DNA of 9,256 nucleotides from Desulfobacteraceae bacterium. GTDB lineage: Bacteria; Desulfobacterota; Desulfobacteria; Desulfobacterales; Desulfosalsimonadaceae. The stretch spans positions 1 to 9,256 of the forward strand of contig JAGGYV010000181.1 in assembly GCA_021162325.1 (NCBI GenBank), in the 5' to 3' direction. The position numbers were made by a program, and so were the translations under genes. Shown here one piece after another: positions 1 to 6,048 of this stretch. The notes under the pieces were generated by a model that saw nothing but the letters and a program-made list of their open reading frames with translations, had not been told where the DNA came from and did no database searches. Position 1 is the first letter of the stretch. Each line of letters starts with the position of its first letter.

Positions 1-109
1 TAAATACTATTGATATATTTATAAAATTCTTAAAAAACTATTTTTTTCTCACAATATGCCGGACAGCACCTGTTTGACGAACTTAAACCACTAAAATAAA
101 ATTTTACTT

Positions 110-1777
110 ATGAAAAAAACAATCAGACAACTGATCCTTGACATAGCGAACAAAGCGTTTGAGGATAATAAATTCAACGCCAATACGTTTGCCGAGTTCG
201 CCATCGAAGAACCCAAGGCCGATGCCCATGGTGACCTGTCCACCAACTTTGCCATGGTCAATGCTAAAACCCAGAAAATGGCACCCCGAAAAATTGCTGA
301 AATCCTTATCCGCTATATCGGCAATGACCACCCGGTGATTGAAAAAACCGAAATCGCAGGCCCCGGGTTTATCAACTTTTTCATCCTTCCGGCCGCCTGG
401 TACCCGGTTTTAAATGATATTTATGAAAAAGATACCCAATACGGCTTTTCCGATATGGGAAAAGGCCAGAAAATCCAGGTGGAATTTGTCAGTGCCAACC
501 CCACCGGCCCCCTGCATGTGGGGCACGGACGTGGTGCTATTGTGGGCGACAGCACCGCATCCCTTTTGTCGGCCTGCGGATATGACGTGCACCGGGAATA
601 CTACATCAATGACGCGGGTAAACAGATCCAGATGCTGGGACTTTCCGTATTCCTGCGTTTCCAGAAACTCAACGGCCAAACCGTCGACTTTCCGGAAGAC
701 TGCTACCAGGGAGATTACATCCATGATATTGCCAAAGAACTTAAAGAAGAAAAAGGCGACTGGATCTATAGCGTCAGCAAAGATGAAGCGGTTGCCTTCT
801 GCTCCAAATTTGCCGCAGACCGGATGATCATCAAAATCCGAAACGTTTTAAACACACTGGGCATTGAATTTGACAACTGGTACAGTGAACAGGCGCTGGT
901 GGATTCGGGAAAGGTGGAATCCGTTATTAACAAATTCAAAGACCAACAGATCATCTATGAAAAAGACGATGCGCTCTGGTTTAAAACCGAAGATTTTGGC
1001 GACGAGAAAGACCGGGTGGTGGTGAGAAACAACGGCCAGGCCACTTATTTTGCATCCGACATTGCGTATCACCAGGACAAGCTGGACCGGGGGTTTGACC
1101 GGATCATCGATGTCTGGGGCGCGGACCACCACGGATACATTCCCAGGATCAGGGCTTCGATCACAGCATCCGGCAGGAACGAAAAACAATTTACCGTTAT
1201 ACTGACTCAGCTGGTCAATCTTTTGCGAAAAGGCGTACCCGTCTCCATGGGAAAACGGTCCGGCCAGTTTATCACGCTGCAGGAAGTGATTGATGAAGTC
1301 GGCAAAGACGCGGTGCGGTTTATCTTTCTAACCCGGCACTATGAAAGCCCGCTCGATTTTGACTTAGCGGTTGCCAAACAAAAGACCAACGACAACCCGG
1401 TGTATTATGTGCAATATGTTCATGCCCGGATATCCAGCATCATCAAAAAAGCCCGTAATGAAAACCAGATCACGGATATTTCCTTTGATGAAAAATCAGT
1501 AGCCATGATCAGGGAACCGGAAGAAATCCAGCTGATCAAGCATCTGGCAAGGTATCCGGAGACCATCGCCGCCAGCGCGGAATATATGGAGCCCCACCGG
1601 TTGGCTTTTTACTTAATGGATCTTGCAGCAGATTTTCATGCGTACTATAATAAGCATCGTGTACTCACCGAAGATTCCGACCTGACTGCCGGGCGGCTTT
1701 ATCTCATTTTAGCCGTACAGAAAGTGATTCGTAACGGTTTAACCCTGCTCGGCGTTTCAGCACCGGACGTTATGTAA
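110..1777 (+). CDS. argS: Arginyl-tRNA synthetase (class Ia)
   Basis: Cytoplasmic enzyme that charges tRNA-Arg with arginine using ATP. The 555-residue protein has normal family length. Residues 1 to about 110 form the ArgRS-specific N-terminal tRNA-binding domain. The catalytic Rossmann domain follows, with the class I HIGH signature as HVGH at 136-139 inside NPTGPLHVGHGRGA. The KMSKS loop is the degenerate ArgRS form, SMGKR at 379-383. Residues from about 427 (NPVYYVQYVHAR) to the end form the helical DALR anticodon-binding domain. The ATG start gives the usual N-terminus; the bases before it are AT-rich with no good Shine-Dalgarno. It is the first gene of a same-strand run, and the SPOR gene follows after 35 bp. 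Identification is secure; only the exact start and the promoter are uncertain. Confidence 0.97.
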   Translation: MKKTIRQLILDIANKAFEDNKFNANTFAEFAIEEPKADAHGDLSTNFAMVNAKTQKMAPRKIAEILIRYIGNDHPVIEKTEIAGPGFINFFILPAAWYPVLNDIYEKDTQYGFSDMGKGQKIQVEFVSANPTGPLHVGHGRGAIVGDSTASLLSACGYDVHREYYINDAGKQIQMLGLSVFLRFQKLNGQTVDFPEDCYQGDYIHDIAKELKEEKGDWIYSVSKDEAVAFCSKFAADRMIIKIRNVLNTLGIEFDNWYSEQALVDSGKVESVINKFKDQQIIYEKDDALWFKTEDFGDEKDRVVVRNNGQATYFASDIAYHQDKLDRGFDRIIDVWGADHHGYIPRIRASITASGRNEKQFTVILTQLVNLLRKGVPVSMGKRSGQFITLQEVIDEVGKDAVRFIFLTRHYESPLDFDLAVAKQKTNDNPVYYVQYVHARISSIIKKARNENQITDISFDEKSVAMIREPEEIQLIKHLARYPETIAASAEYMEPHRLAFYLMDLAADFHAYYNKHRVLTEDSDLTAGRLYLILAVQKVIRNGLTLLGVSAPDVM

Positions 1778-1800
1778 CCCAAATGATGTGACCCAAATTT
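1773..1800 (+). repeat. 14-bp imperfect tandem duplication over the argS stop
   Basis: TGTAACCCAAATGA (1773-1786) is followed directly by TGTGACCCAAATTT (1787-1800); 11 of 14 positions match. A third, more decayed unit may begin at 1801 (TGTGATTAGG). The argS TAA stop lies in the first copy. It looks like a small slippage duplication at the gene end. No function is evident. Confidence 0.5.
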
Positions 1801-1812
1801 TGTGATTAGGAT

Positions 1813-2697
1813 ATGGATAAAAAGGCCCCTGTAACAAAAAAAAAGGCGTTGCCCAAAAAACCGGCACCGTTTCTGACCATAGACAATACCAATATGCCCG
1901 GATGGCTCATGTCCTGCTTTTTCGTCTGCGGCTGCATGTTTTTCTTAGGTGTGCTGGTGGGCAGAAATACCGCGCCGGTACAATTCGACGTGGACCTTTT
2001 AGAAGAAAAGTTGTCAAACCTTCAGGTCAGTGTCTTAAATCAAAAAAATCCGGAAAAATCGAAAAATCCAAAACAGAAAAACCAAAACCCGGATTTGACC
2101 GCTGAACCCGAACTGTCCATCGTGTATGACGATATTATCGACAAACTTACGGACAAGGGGAACTCGCCTGAAATATATGAACAGTATGTACCGCCGGTGT
2201 TCACCCCCAAATATACAAAAACACCGCCGACCAAACAAAAGCCGACACCGGTAAAAAAAACGGGCGCCCCTGAACCGGAAAAACAGGCTGTAACGTCAAA
2301 ACCGACTGTCAAATCAGAACCCGTGGCCGTGCTGAAACCGGAAATCCGCTCGCACCCTTCAGCCGTTGCAGCGCCGTCTGTCCAACCCGAATCAATAACT
2401 GGGGGAAAAAGTATTCCGGCCATCAAGCAAGACATGTTAAAAATCACGAAATCGGAACCAACTGACCAGAGATTTGCCATTCAGGTGGCATCACTAAAGA
2501 GTCCTGAAAAGGCCAAACTATTAATGAATAAATTCAAGGAAAAGGGATACCCGGCATTCTGCCAGTGCTCGGAGATAAACGGCGCCACATGGCACCGGGT
2601 GAGAATCGGCCCCTATCCGGACCGGGCAATGGCGGACAAGGATCAGGACCGGTTAAAAGCGGCTGGAGTTGATTCTTTAATGATATCAATAAACTAA
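1813..2697 (+). CDS. Membrane-anchored SPOR-domain protein
   Basis: A 294-residue, probably bitopic inner-membrane protein with its C-terminus in the periplasm. Residues 1-30 are Lys- and Pro-rich and positively charged, as expected for a cytoplasmic tail. One hydrophobic segment lies at about 31-50 (WLMSCFFVCGCMFFLGVLVG). A long linker rich in Pro, Lys, Thr and Glu covers about 70-215. A SPOR domain fills about 219-294 (FAIQVASLKSPEKA near its start, HRVRIGPYPDRAMA later). SPOR domains bind denuded glycan strands of septal peptidoglycan, so a role in cell division or envelope maintenance is inferred. A TAG at 1807-1809 limits how far upstream the start can lie. The ATG at 1813 is the first available, although AGGA sits too close to it to be a good ribosome-binding site; coupling to argS is possible. 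The architecture resembles FtsN or DedD, but orthology cannot be claimed. Confidence 0.9.
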   Translation: MDKKAPVTKKKALPKKPAPFLTIDNTNMPGWLMSCFFVCGCMFFLGVLVGRNTAPVQFDVDLLEEKLSNLQVSVLNQKNPEKSKNPKQKNQNPDLTAEPELSIVYDDIIDKLTDKGNSPEIYEQYVPPVFTPKYTKTPPTKQKPTPVKKTGAPEPEKQAVTSKPTVKSEPVAVLKPEIRSHPSAVAAPSVQPESITGGKSIPAIKQDMLKITKSEPTDQRFAIQVASLKSPEKAKLLMNKFKEKGYPAFCQCSEINGATWHRVRIGPYPDRAMADKDQDRLKAAGVDSLMISIN

Positions 2698-2731
2698 TGA
2701 GATAATATTTTTTTCATTAAAAGGAACACCC

Positions 2732-3019
2732 ATGAAACTGACCAAAAAAGAAGTGCTTCATGTTGCAACGCTGGCACGGCTAAATATAGATGAATCGTTA
2801 ATCGACACATTTGCCGTTCAGTTGGGAGACATTCTCGAATATGTAAAAACATTAGACCGCCTGGACACTGCGGGTGTTCCCCCGACATTTCATGCTGTGG
2901 ACAAGTCCAATGCGTTTCGCGAGGACCGGACCACCGAACACCTGGACCGGGAAGCGGCTGTATCCAATGCGCCGGTTGAGGATGACGGATATTTTATTGT
3001 CCCGAAAGTGATTGAATGA
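2732..3019 (+). CDS. gatC: Asp-tRNA(Asn)/Glu-tRNA(Gln) amidotransferase subunit C
   Basis: The small subunit of the GatCAB amidotransferase, which converts Glu-tRNAGln to Gln-tRNAGln and/or Asp-tRNAAsn to Asn-tRNAAsn. GatC wraps around the GatA-GatB interface and stabilises it. At 95 residues it has the typical length. The family pattern runs throughout: HVATLARLNI near the N-terminus, QLGDILEYV in the middle, GVPPTFHAV, then FREDRT and NAPVEDDGYFIVPKVIE at the end. The start has a good ribosome-binding site, AAGGAA at 2721-2726, five bases before the ATG. The TGA stop is unusual: its T belongs to the 7-bp duplicated target ATTGAAT and its GA is the first two bases of an inserted element. The protein still ends at the family-typical VIE, so it is intact. 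gatA follows after the element; gatB is not in the window. Confidence 0.97.
   Translation: MKLTKKEVLHVATLARLNIDESLIDTFAVQLGDILEYVKTLDRLDTAGVPPTFHAVDKSNAFREDRTTEHLDREAAVSNAPVEDDGYFIVPKVIE
3011..3017 (+). repeat. Target-site duplication, left copy (ATTGAAT)
   Basis: An exact 7-bp direct repeat with 3181-3187, directly flanking the element at 3018-3180. This copy encodes Ile-Glu, the last two residues of GatC, plus the first base of its stop codon. Confidence 0.75.
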
Positions 3020-3180
3020 CGGCTTCGCAAAAAATCCAATTTTTGCGTTGCGCCGCATCCTTCGTCACTCAACGTACATTCGTACGCCTCGCTCCTCAGG
3101 ATTTGCGCGCCTTGCCAATTTTATAAGATTGGTGGAACTTTTTTCTTTGCCGTCAGAATTCGACTTCTTACGAGACTATC
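3018..3180. mobile_element. MITE-like palindromic element between gatC and gatA
   Basis: A 163-bp non-coding insertion. Its ends are imperfect inverted repeats: 3018-3036 against the reverse complement of 3162-3180 match at 12 of 19 positions, and the seven mismatches are all transitions. Weaker pairing continues inward for about ten bases. Inside, CGTAC (3073-3077) and GTACG (3082-3086) form a small hairpin, with ATCCT (3057-3061) and AGGAT (3098-3102) placed symmetrically around it. A separate CCAAT/ATTGG hairpin lies at 3115-3132. It carries no reading frame, so any mobility must have come from a transposase supplied elsewhere. The exact ATTGAAT duplication on both sides supports insertion. 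The end sequence CTCGTAAGAAGTC resembles a dispersed repeat I associate with Desulfobacterota genomes, but no copy number can be given from here. Confidence 0.75.
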
Positions 3181-3187
3181 ATTGAAT
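3181..3187 (+). repeat. Target-site duplication, right copy (ATTGAAT)
   Basis: An exact copy of 3011-3017. It is followed by AGGAG, so in the pre-insertion sequence ATT GAA TAG would end gatC, with the TAG overlapping the gatA ribosome-binding site. Confidence 0.75.
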
Positions 3188-3192
3188 AGGAG
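3188..3192 (+). promoter_or_regulatory. gatA ribosome-binding site AGGAG
   Basis: AGGAG lies six bases before TTG at 3199 and decides that unusual start. It survived the neighbouring insertion because the duplicated target ends immediately upstream of it. Confidence 0.8.
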
Positions 3193-3198
3193 TAAAAA

Positions 3199-4662
3199 TT
3201 GATTAACCTGCACAAACTGACCATACACGAAGCTCAGGATCGTTTAAAAAATAAAGAAATTTCAGCACAAGAACTGACCCGGGCGGTTTTTGAACGCATC
3301 GAGGCCGTTGAGCCGTCTGTTGATGCCTATATTACGGTAACGCAAGACATTGCCATGGCCCAGGCCGAAGCAGCGGACAAAGACATTTCAGAAAACAACA
3401 TACGCCCGTTAACCGGCATCCCTGTTGCTGTCAAAGACCTGATCTGCACAAAAGGGGTTAAGACGACCTGTGCATCGAAAATTCTTGAAAATTTTATCCC
3501 GCCCTATGATGCCACGGTAATGGACAAATTGAATGCCGCCGGTGCGGTGATGGTCGGCAAAGTCAATATGGACGAATTTGCCATGGGATCATCGACTGAA
3601 AATTCCGGTATCAAAGTCACAAAAAATCCGTGGAACCTGTCCCATATTCCGGGGGGCTCCAGCGGCGGATCGGCAGCAGCCGTTTCCGCAGATATGTGCC
3701 TGGGGTCTCTGGGTTCAGATACCGGCGGGTCCATTCGCCAGCCGGCATCCCATTGCGGTGTTGTCGGGATAAAGCCTACCTACGGCAGGGTATCGCGGTT
3801 CGGCCTGGTGGCATTTGCTTCTTCTTTAGATCAAATCGGCCCGCTGGCAAAAGATGTTACGGATGCCGCCGTACTGCTACAGGTGATTTCCGGTTATGAC
3901 CCCAAAGACTCCACATCCATCGATAAAACCATTCCGGATTACCGCGCTGCCCTGACCGGTAATGTTAAGGATCTGAAAATCGGCATTCCCAGGCAATACC
4001 ATACGTCAAACGGGATGTCGCCGGATGTGTTGTCCGCGGTGCAAAATGCGATGAATCTATTTAAAGACGCGGGCGCGGAACTGGTGGACATCTCCCTGCC
4101 CCATTCCCAATACGCGGTGGCTGCTTATTACCTCATTGCCCCGGCGGAAGCCTGCTCCAACCTGGCCCGCTATGACGGCGTCAAGTACGGGTTAAGAGAC
4201 AAGGCATCTGCCAGCCTGGTTGATATGTACCAAAATACAAGATCCAAAGGATTCGGCCCGGAAGTGCAGCGCCGTATTTTGCTGGGCACCTATGCCCTGT
4301 CGGCCGGTTATTATGATGCCTATTACAAAAAAGCCTCCCAGATCCGAACGCTGATTAAACATGATTTCATGCAGGCATTTGACGCCTGTGACATTATCCT
4401 GTCACCGGTCACGCCTTCTCCGGCGTTTAAAATCGGAGAAAATGTTGATGACCCGTTAACCATGTACCTTTCCGATATCTTTACCCTGTCCGCCAACCTG
4501 GCAGGAATCCCGGGATTGTCAATTCCCTGCGGTATTTCCAAAAACAATCTGCCCATCGGCCTTCAGCTGATGGGAAATTATTTTGCTGAAACCACGATTT
4601 TAAATGCTGCGTTTTGTTTTGAACAGGCCACAGAATTCCATAAGCTGCGCCCAAAACTATAG
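3199..4662 (+). CDS. gatA: Asp-tRNA(Asn)/Glu-tRNA(Gln) amidotransferase subunit A
   Basis: The glutaminase subunit of GatCAB. It releases ammonia from glutamine, which passes to GatB for transamidation of the misacylated tRNA. The 487-residue protein has full family length. The amidase-signature Ser-cisSer-Lys triad is intact: Lys79 in GIPVAVKDL, Ser154 in PGGSSGGSAAAV and Ser178 in GSDTGGSIRQPA. The C-terminal half has the typical LSPVTPSPAF and LPIGLQLMG segments. The start is TTG, supported by AGGAG at 3188-3192 and by the family-typical N-terminus INLHKLTIHEA. It was probably co-translated with gatC before a 163-bp element separated them. gatB must lie elsewhere in the genome. Presence of GatCA implies that at least one of Gln-tRNA or Asn-tRNA is made by the indirect route in this organism. 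Confidence 0.97.
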   Translation: MINLHKLTIHEAQDRLKNKEISAQELTRAVFERIEAVEPSVDAYITVTQDIAMAQAEAADKDISENNIRPLTGIPVAVKDLICTKGVKTTCASKILENFIPPYDATVMDKLNAAGAVMVGKVNMDEFAMGSSTENSGIKVTKNPWNLSHIPGGSSGGSAAAVSADMCLGSLGSDTGGSIRQPASHCGVVGIKPTYGRVSRFGLVAFASSLDQIGPLAKDVTDAAVLLQVISGYDPKDSTSIDKTIPDYRAALTGNVKDLKIGIPRQYHTSNGMSPDVLSAVQNAMNLFKDAGAELVDISLPHSQYAVAAYYLIAPAEACSNLARYDGVKYGLRDKASASLVDMYQNTRSKGFGPEVQRRILLGTYALSAGYYDAYYKKASQIRTLIKHDFMQAFDACDIILSPVTPSPAFKIGENVDDPLTMYLSDIFTLSANLAGIPGLSIPCGISKNNLPIGLQLMGNYFAETTILNAAFCFEQATEFHKLRPKL

Positions 4663-4687
4663 CATGCGTTTTTAAGAAAGGAAAATT

Positions 4688-4867
4688 ATGAGCATCCTAC
4701 CGGAAGGCGAAGACTTACGAAAAGCAGTGAAGTGGATTGATGAAATGCTGCAGGACAAGACTGAAAAATCAACTTCCGAACTCATCAGCGAAGCATCTAT
4801 AAAATTCGACCTGCCGCCCAATAATCAAGAATTTTTGATGCGGAATTTTTGTAAAAAAGATTGCTAA
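4688..4867 (+). CDS. Small conserved hypothetical protein (59 aa)
   Basis: A 59-residue reading frame starting MSILPEGEDLRKAVKWIDEM and ending in KKDC. It has a good ribosome-binding site, AAAGGAA at 4677-4683, four bases before the ATG, and lies only 25 bp after gatA, so it is probably co-transcribed. The sequence is charged and soluble with no membrane segment. It reads as one or two helices (about 8-24 and 30-39) followed by a short FDLPPNNQEFLMRNF segment that may be another helix. I believe similar short proteins occur in related sulfate reducers, often near gatA or mutL, but that is from memory. No function is known to me. It marks the 3' end of the housekeeping run before the accessory segment. 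Confidence 0.8.
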   Translation: MSILPEGEDLRKAVKWIDEMLQDKTEKSTSELISEASIKFDLPPNNQEFLMRNFCKKDC

Positions 4868-4904
4868 CCGCCCCAAAAAGCATTTGCCGAATTCAAAAAA
4901 ACGC

Positions 4905-4933
4905 TTGCAAAGACGTACGCTATTTTTTATATT
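4905..4933 (+). promoter_or_regulatory. Sigma-70-like promoter of the toxin-antitoxin pair
   Basis: TTGCAA (4905-4910) as -35 and TATATT (4928-4933) as -10, separated by exactly 17 bp. Against consensus these match at four and five of six bases. The position, about 45 bp upstream of the antitoxin start in a 100-bp gap, fits a dedicated promoter for the pair. Confidence 0.6.
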
Positions 4934-4946
4934 ATATGTACGTTTT
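4910..4946. promoter_or_regulatory. Inverted repeat around the -10 box, candidate autoregulatory operator
   Basis: ACGTAC (4913-4918) and GTACGT (4938-4943) form a perfect inverted repeat, and each half is nearly self-complementary. With flanking A and T bases the arms reach nine of ten matched positions. The repeat encloses the -10 box. Type II antitoxins of the Phd/YefM kind usually repress their own promoter by binding such palindromes, so this is the likely operator; binding itself is inferred. Confidence 0.5.
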
Positions 4947-4979
4947 TTTCATAAACACAAATGCTGAGGAGGAATGACA

Positions 4980-5216
4980 ATGCCTTTGGAAGTCACCCCC
5001 ACCGAGTTTCGGAAAAATTTATACAAGCTTTTAGACCAGGTGATCGCATCCGGCCAACCGATTTCCATTAAACGAAAGGGGATAATATTACAGGTGGTTA
5101 TGCCTGAACAGGTTTCCAGGATGGGTCTTCTTGACCCACATCCGGATACTATTGTCGGTGACCCTGAAGCCATCGTACATATGGACTGGTCTGGCGAATG
5201 GACCCCAACGCTGTGA
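4980..5216 (+). CDS. Type II antitoxin, Phd/YefM-like (VapB role)
   Basis: A 78-residue antitoxin that should neutralise the PIN-domain toxin encoded directly downstream and repress their shared promoter. The N-terminal part (EVTPTEFRKNLYKLLDQV, then ISIKRKGIILQVV) has the fold pattern of Phd/YefM-type DNA-binding antitoxins: a helix that presents the gene product as a dimer, then a short beta hairpin. The C-terminal tail, about 58-78, is acidic and Trp-rich (DWSGEW) and is the expected toxin-wrapping segment. AGGAGG at 4967-4972 lies seven bases before ATG 4980, which I prefer. ATG 4974 is in frame and would add two residues, but it is only one base from that site. The stop overlaps the toxin gene. 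Confidence 0.88.
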   Translation: MPLEVTPTEFRKNLYKLLDQVIASGQPISIKRKGIILQVVMPEQVSRMGLLDPHPDTIVGDPEAIVHMDWSGEWTPTL

Positions 5217-5590
5217 TTCACCTGGACACCCATGTCATTATCTGGCTCTATGCCCGAAAAGGAAAAGGCCTAAGCCGACGCGCCATCGACGCCATTGAAT
5301 CCGGGGCGGATCTGTTCATTTCACCAATGGCATTTTTGGAGCTTGATTTGCTGAAAGAAATCGGCAGAATAACTGTTGGGGCGGATATCATATGCGGTTA
5401 CCTGAAAAATAAAATTGGTCTCCGATTGTGTGATCACCCTTTTGCCGCTGTCATTCGGAAGGCATCGACATATCAATGGACCCGCGATCCTTTTGACCGT
5501 ATCATCACCGCCCAGGCTGCTGCCACAGGCAACGCCCTTATAACCAAAGACACAAACATAAGGGACCATTATCCCAGGGCCGTATGGTAA
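5198..5590 (+). CDS. vapC: PIN-domain ribonuclease toxin, VapC family
   Basis: A 130-residue metal-dependent endoribonuclease toxin. VapC toxins cleave tRNA or rRNA and halt translation when the antitoxin is lost. The PIN acidic site is complete: Asp10 in VIHLDTHVIIWLY, Glu48 in AFLELDLL, Asp97 and Asp100 in TRDPFDRIITAQA, and Asp118 in LITKDTNI. The toxin therefore looks active. ATG 5198 overlaps the antitoxin gene by 19 bp. An in-frame GTG at 5213 would give the classic GTGA 4-bp overlap and begin MIHLDTH, nearer the usual VapC N-terminus. Neither has a clear ribosome-binding site, so translation is probably coupled to the antitoxin. The pair is complete and separated from housekeeping genes by its own promoter. 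The RNA target cannot be predicted. Confidence 0.93.
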   Translation: MDPNAVIHLDTHVIIWLYARKGKGLSRRAIDAIESGADLFISPMAFLELDLLKEIGRITVGADIICGYLKNKIGLRLCDHPFAAVIRKASTYQWTRDPFDRIITAQAAATGNALITKDTNIRDHYPRAVW

Positions 5591-5740
5591 AAAAATCATT
5601 ATGATCATGTAAAAAACGCGGATTCCTGAATTAAAACCCGGCAAGCCATGGCTAAAAAAAATATCAGGTAAAAGATGGGTTAAGTATAGTCCCCGGATTT
5701 CGGATCAGTAATTGAAGCCGGATTATCATCAGTATCTTAA
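5591..5740. other. Intergenic region after the toxin gene
   Basis: AT-rich, with no supportable reading frame and no convincing terminator after vapC. A 10-bp perfect palindrome AGCCATGGCT (5644-5653) is followed by A8, which is the wrong polarity for a + strand terminator. With the MITE-like element and the next 143 bp this makes a 458-bp stretch without a gene. Confidence 0.6.
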
Positions 5741-5905
5741 TAATTAGTGGTTGAACGAAAACCCCTGAATCTTAGTTGTCATTACGAGAAGTGAGGAACG
5801 AGCGCCGAAGTAATCCCCTGTCTTTAATGAGATTGCTTCGATCGTACCTCTCTCGCAATAACGAGAAAATGATAATTGAGGTACTTTCCGTTCGGCCACT
5901 AATTA
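5741..5905. mobile_element. MITE-like palindromic element with TA flanks
   Basis: About 165 bp, non-coding. The terminal inverted repeat TAATTAGTGG (5741-5750) pairs perfectly with CCACTAATTA (5896-5905). Extended inward to 21 bases, 18 match. Nested inside are GTCATTACGAG (5778-5788) against CTCGCAATAAC (5852-5862) and GAAGTAATC (5807-5815) against GATTGCTTC (5831-5839), so the whole unit can fold into one long hairpin. The core resembles the GTCATTGCGAG...GAAGCAATC repeat family seen in many bacterial genomes. If the repeats are read as starting ATTAGTGG, each end is flanked by TA, as expected for IS630/Tc1-type targets. A longer duplication is not evident. No transposase is present. Confidence 0.7.
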
Positions 5906-6048
5906 AGTAATGTGTCCTTGGAATTTGCCTCCAGCCCCCAATGAGTCAAGGGCAGACCCGATCCATTGATCAAATGACAAAAAAGTTCATTGATATGTTA
6001 AAAAAATTGAAGATTAACGATTAGCAAATATTTTAATTAAGGACACCA
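5906..6048. other. Intergenic region before the hsdM remnant
   Basis: It holds no gene I can support. A 27-codon frame at 5941-6024 (MSQGQTRSIDQMTKKFIDML...) looks mildly protein-like but has no ribosome-binding site and may be debris. The last bases carry TAAGGA (6038-6043), the ribosome-binding site of the hsdM remnant. A weak promoter-like TTGAAG/TATTTT pair at 6007-6034 is not convincing. Confidence 0.5.

Noticed and set aside
10..38. argS promoter in the AT-rich leader (TTGATA at 10-15, TATAAA at 20-25)
   Set aside because: The two boxes are not correctly spaced, and no -10 lies 17 bp from TTGATA. Such matches are expected by chance in AT-rich DNA.
37..99. Frame ending SQYAGQHLFDELKPLK before argS, as the tail of an upstream gene
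   Set aside because: It reads fairly protein-like, but TAA at 31-33 closes it after about 21 codons with no start codon. Too short to support.
414..827. 137-codon + strand frame inside argS, and long antisense frames in argS, gatA, the SPOR gene and mutL
   Set aside because: They lie wholly within well-identified genes, have odd composition (Cys/Arg/Pro-rich) and no ribosome-binding sites. They are shadows of the real frames.
3147..3175. Promoter for gatA inside the inserted element
   Set aside because: TTGCCG has no acceptable -10 at 16-18 bp; the best match, TACGAG, is poor.
5644..5653. Palindrome AGCCATGGCT followed by A8 as a vapC terminator
   Set aside because: The stem has no loop and is followed by A on the + strand. 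On the - strand the T tract precedes the hairpin. Neither fits an intrinsic terminator.
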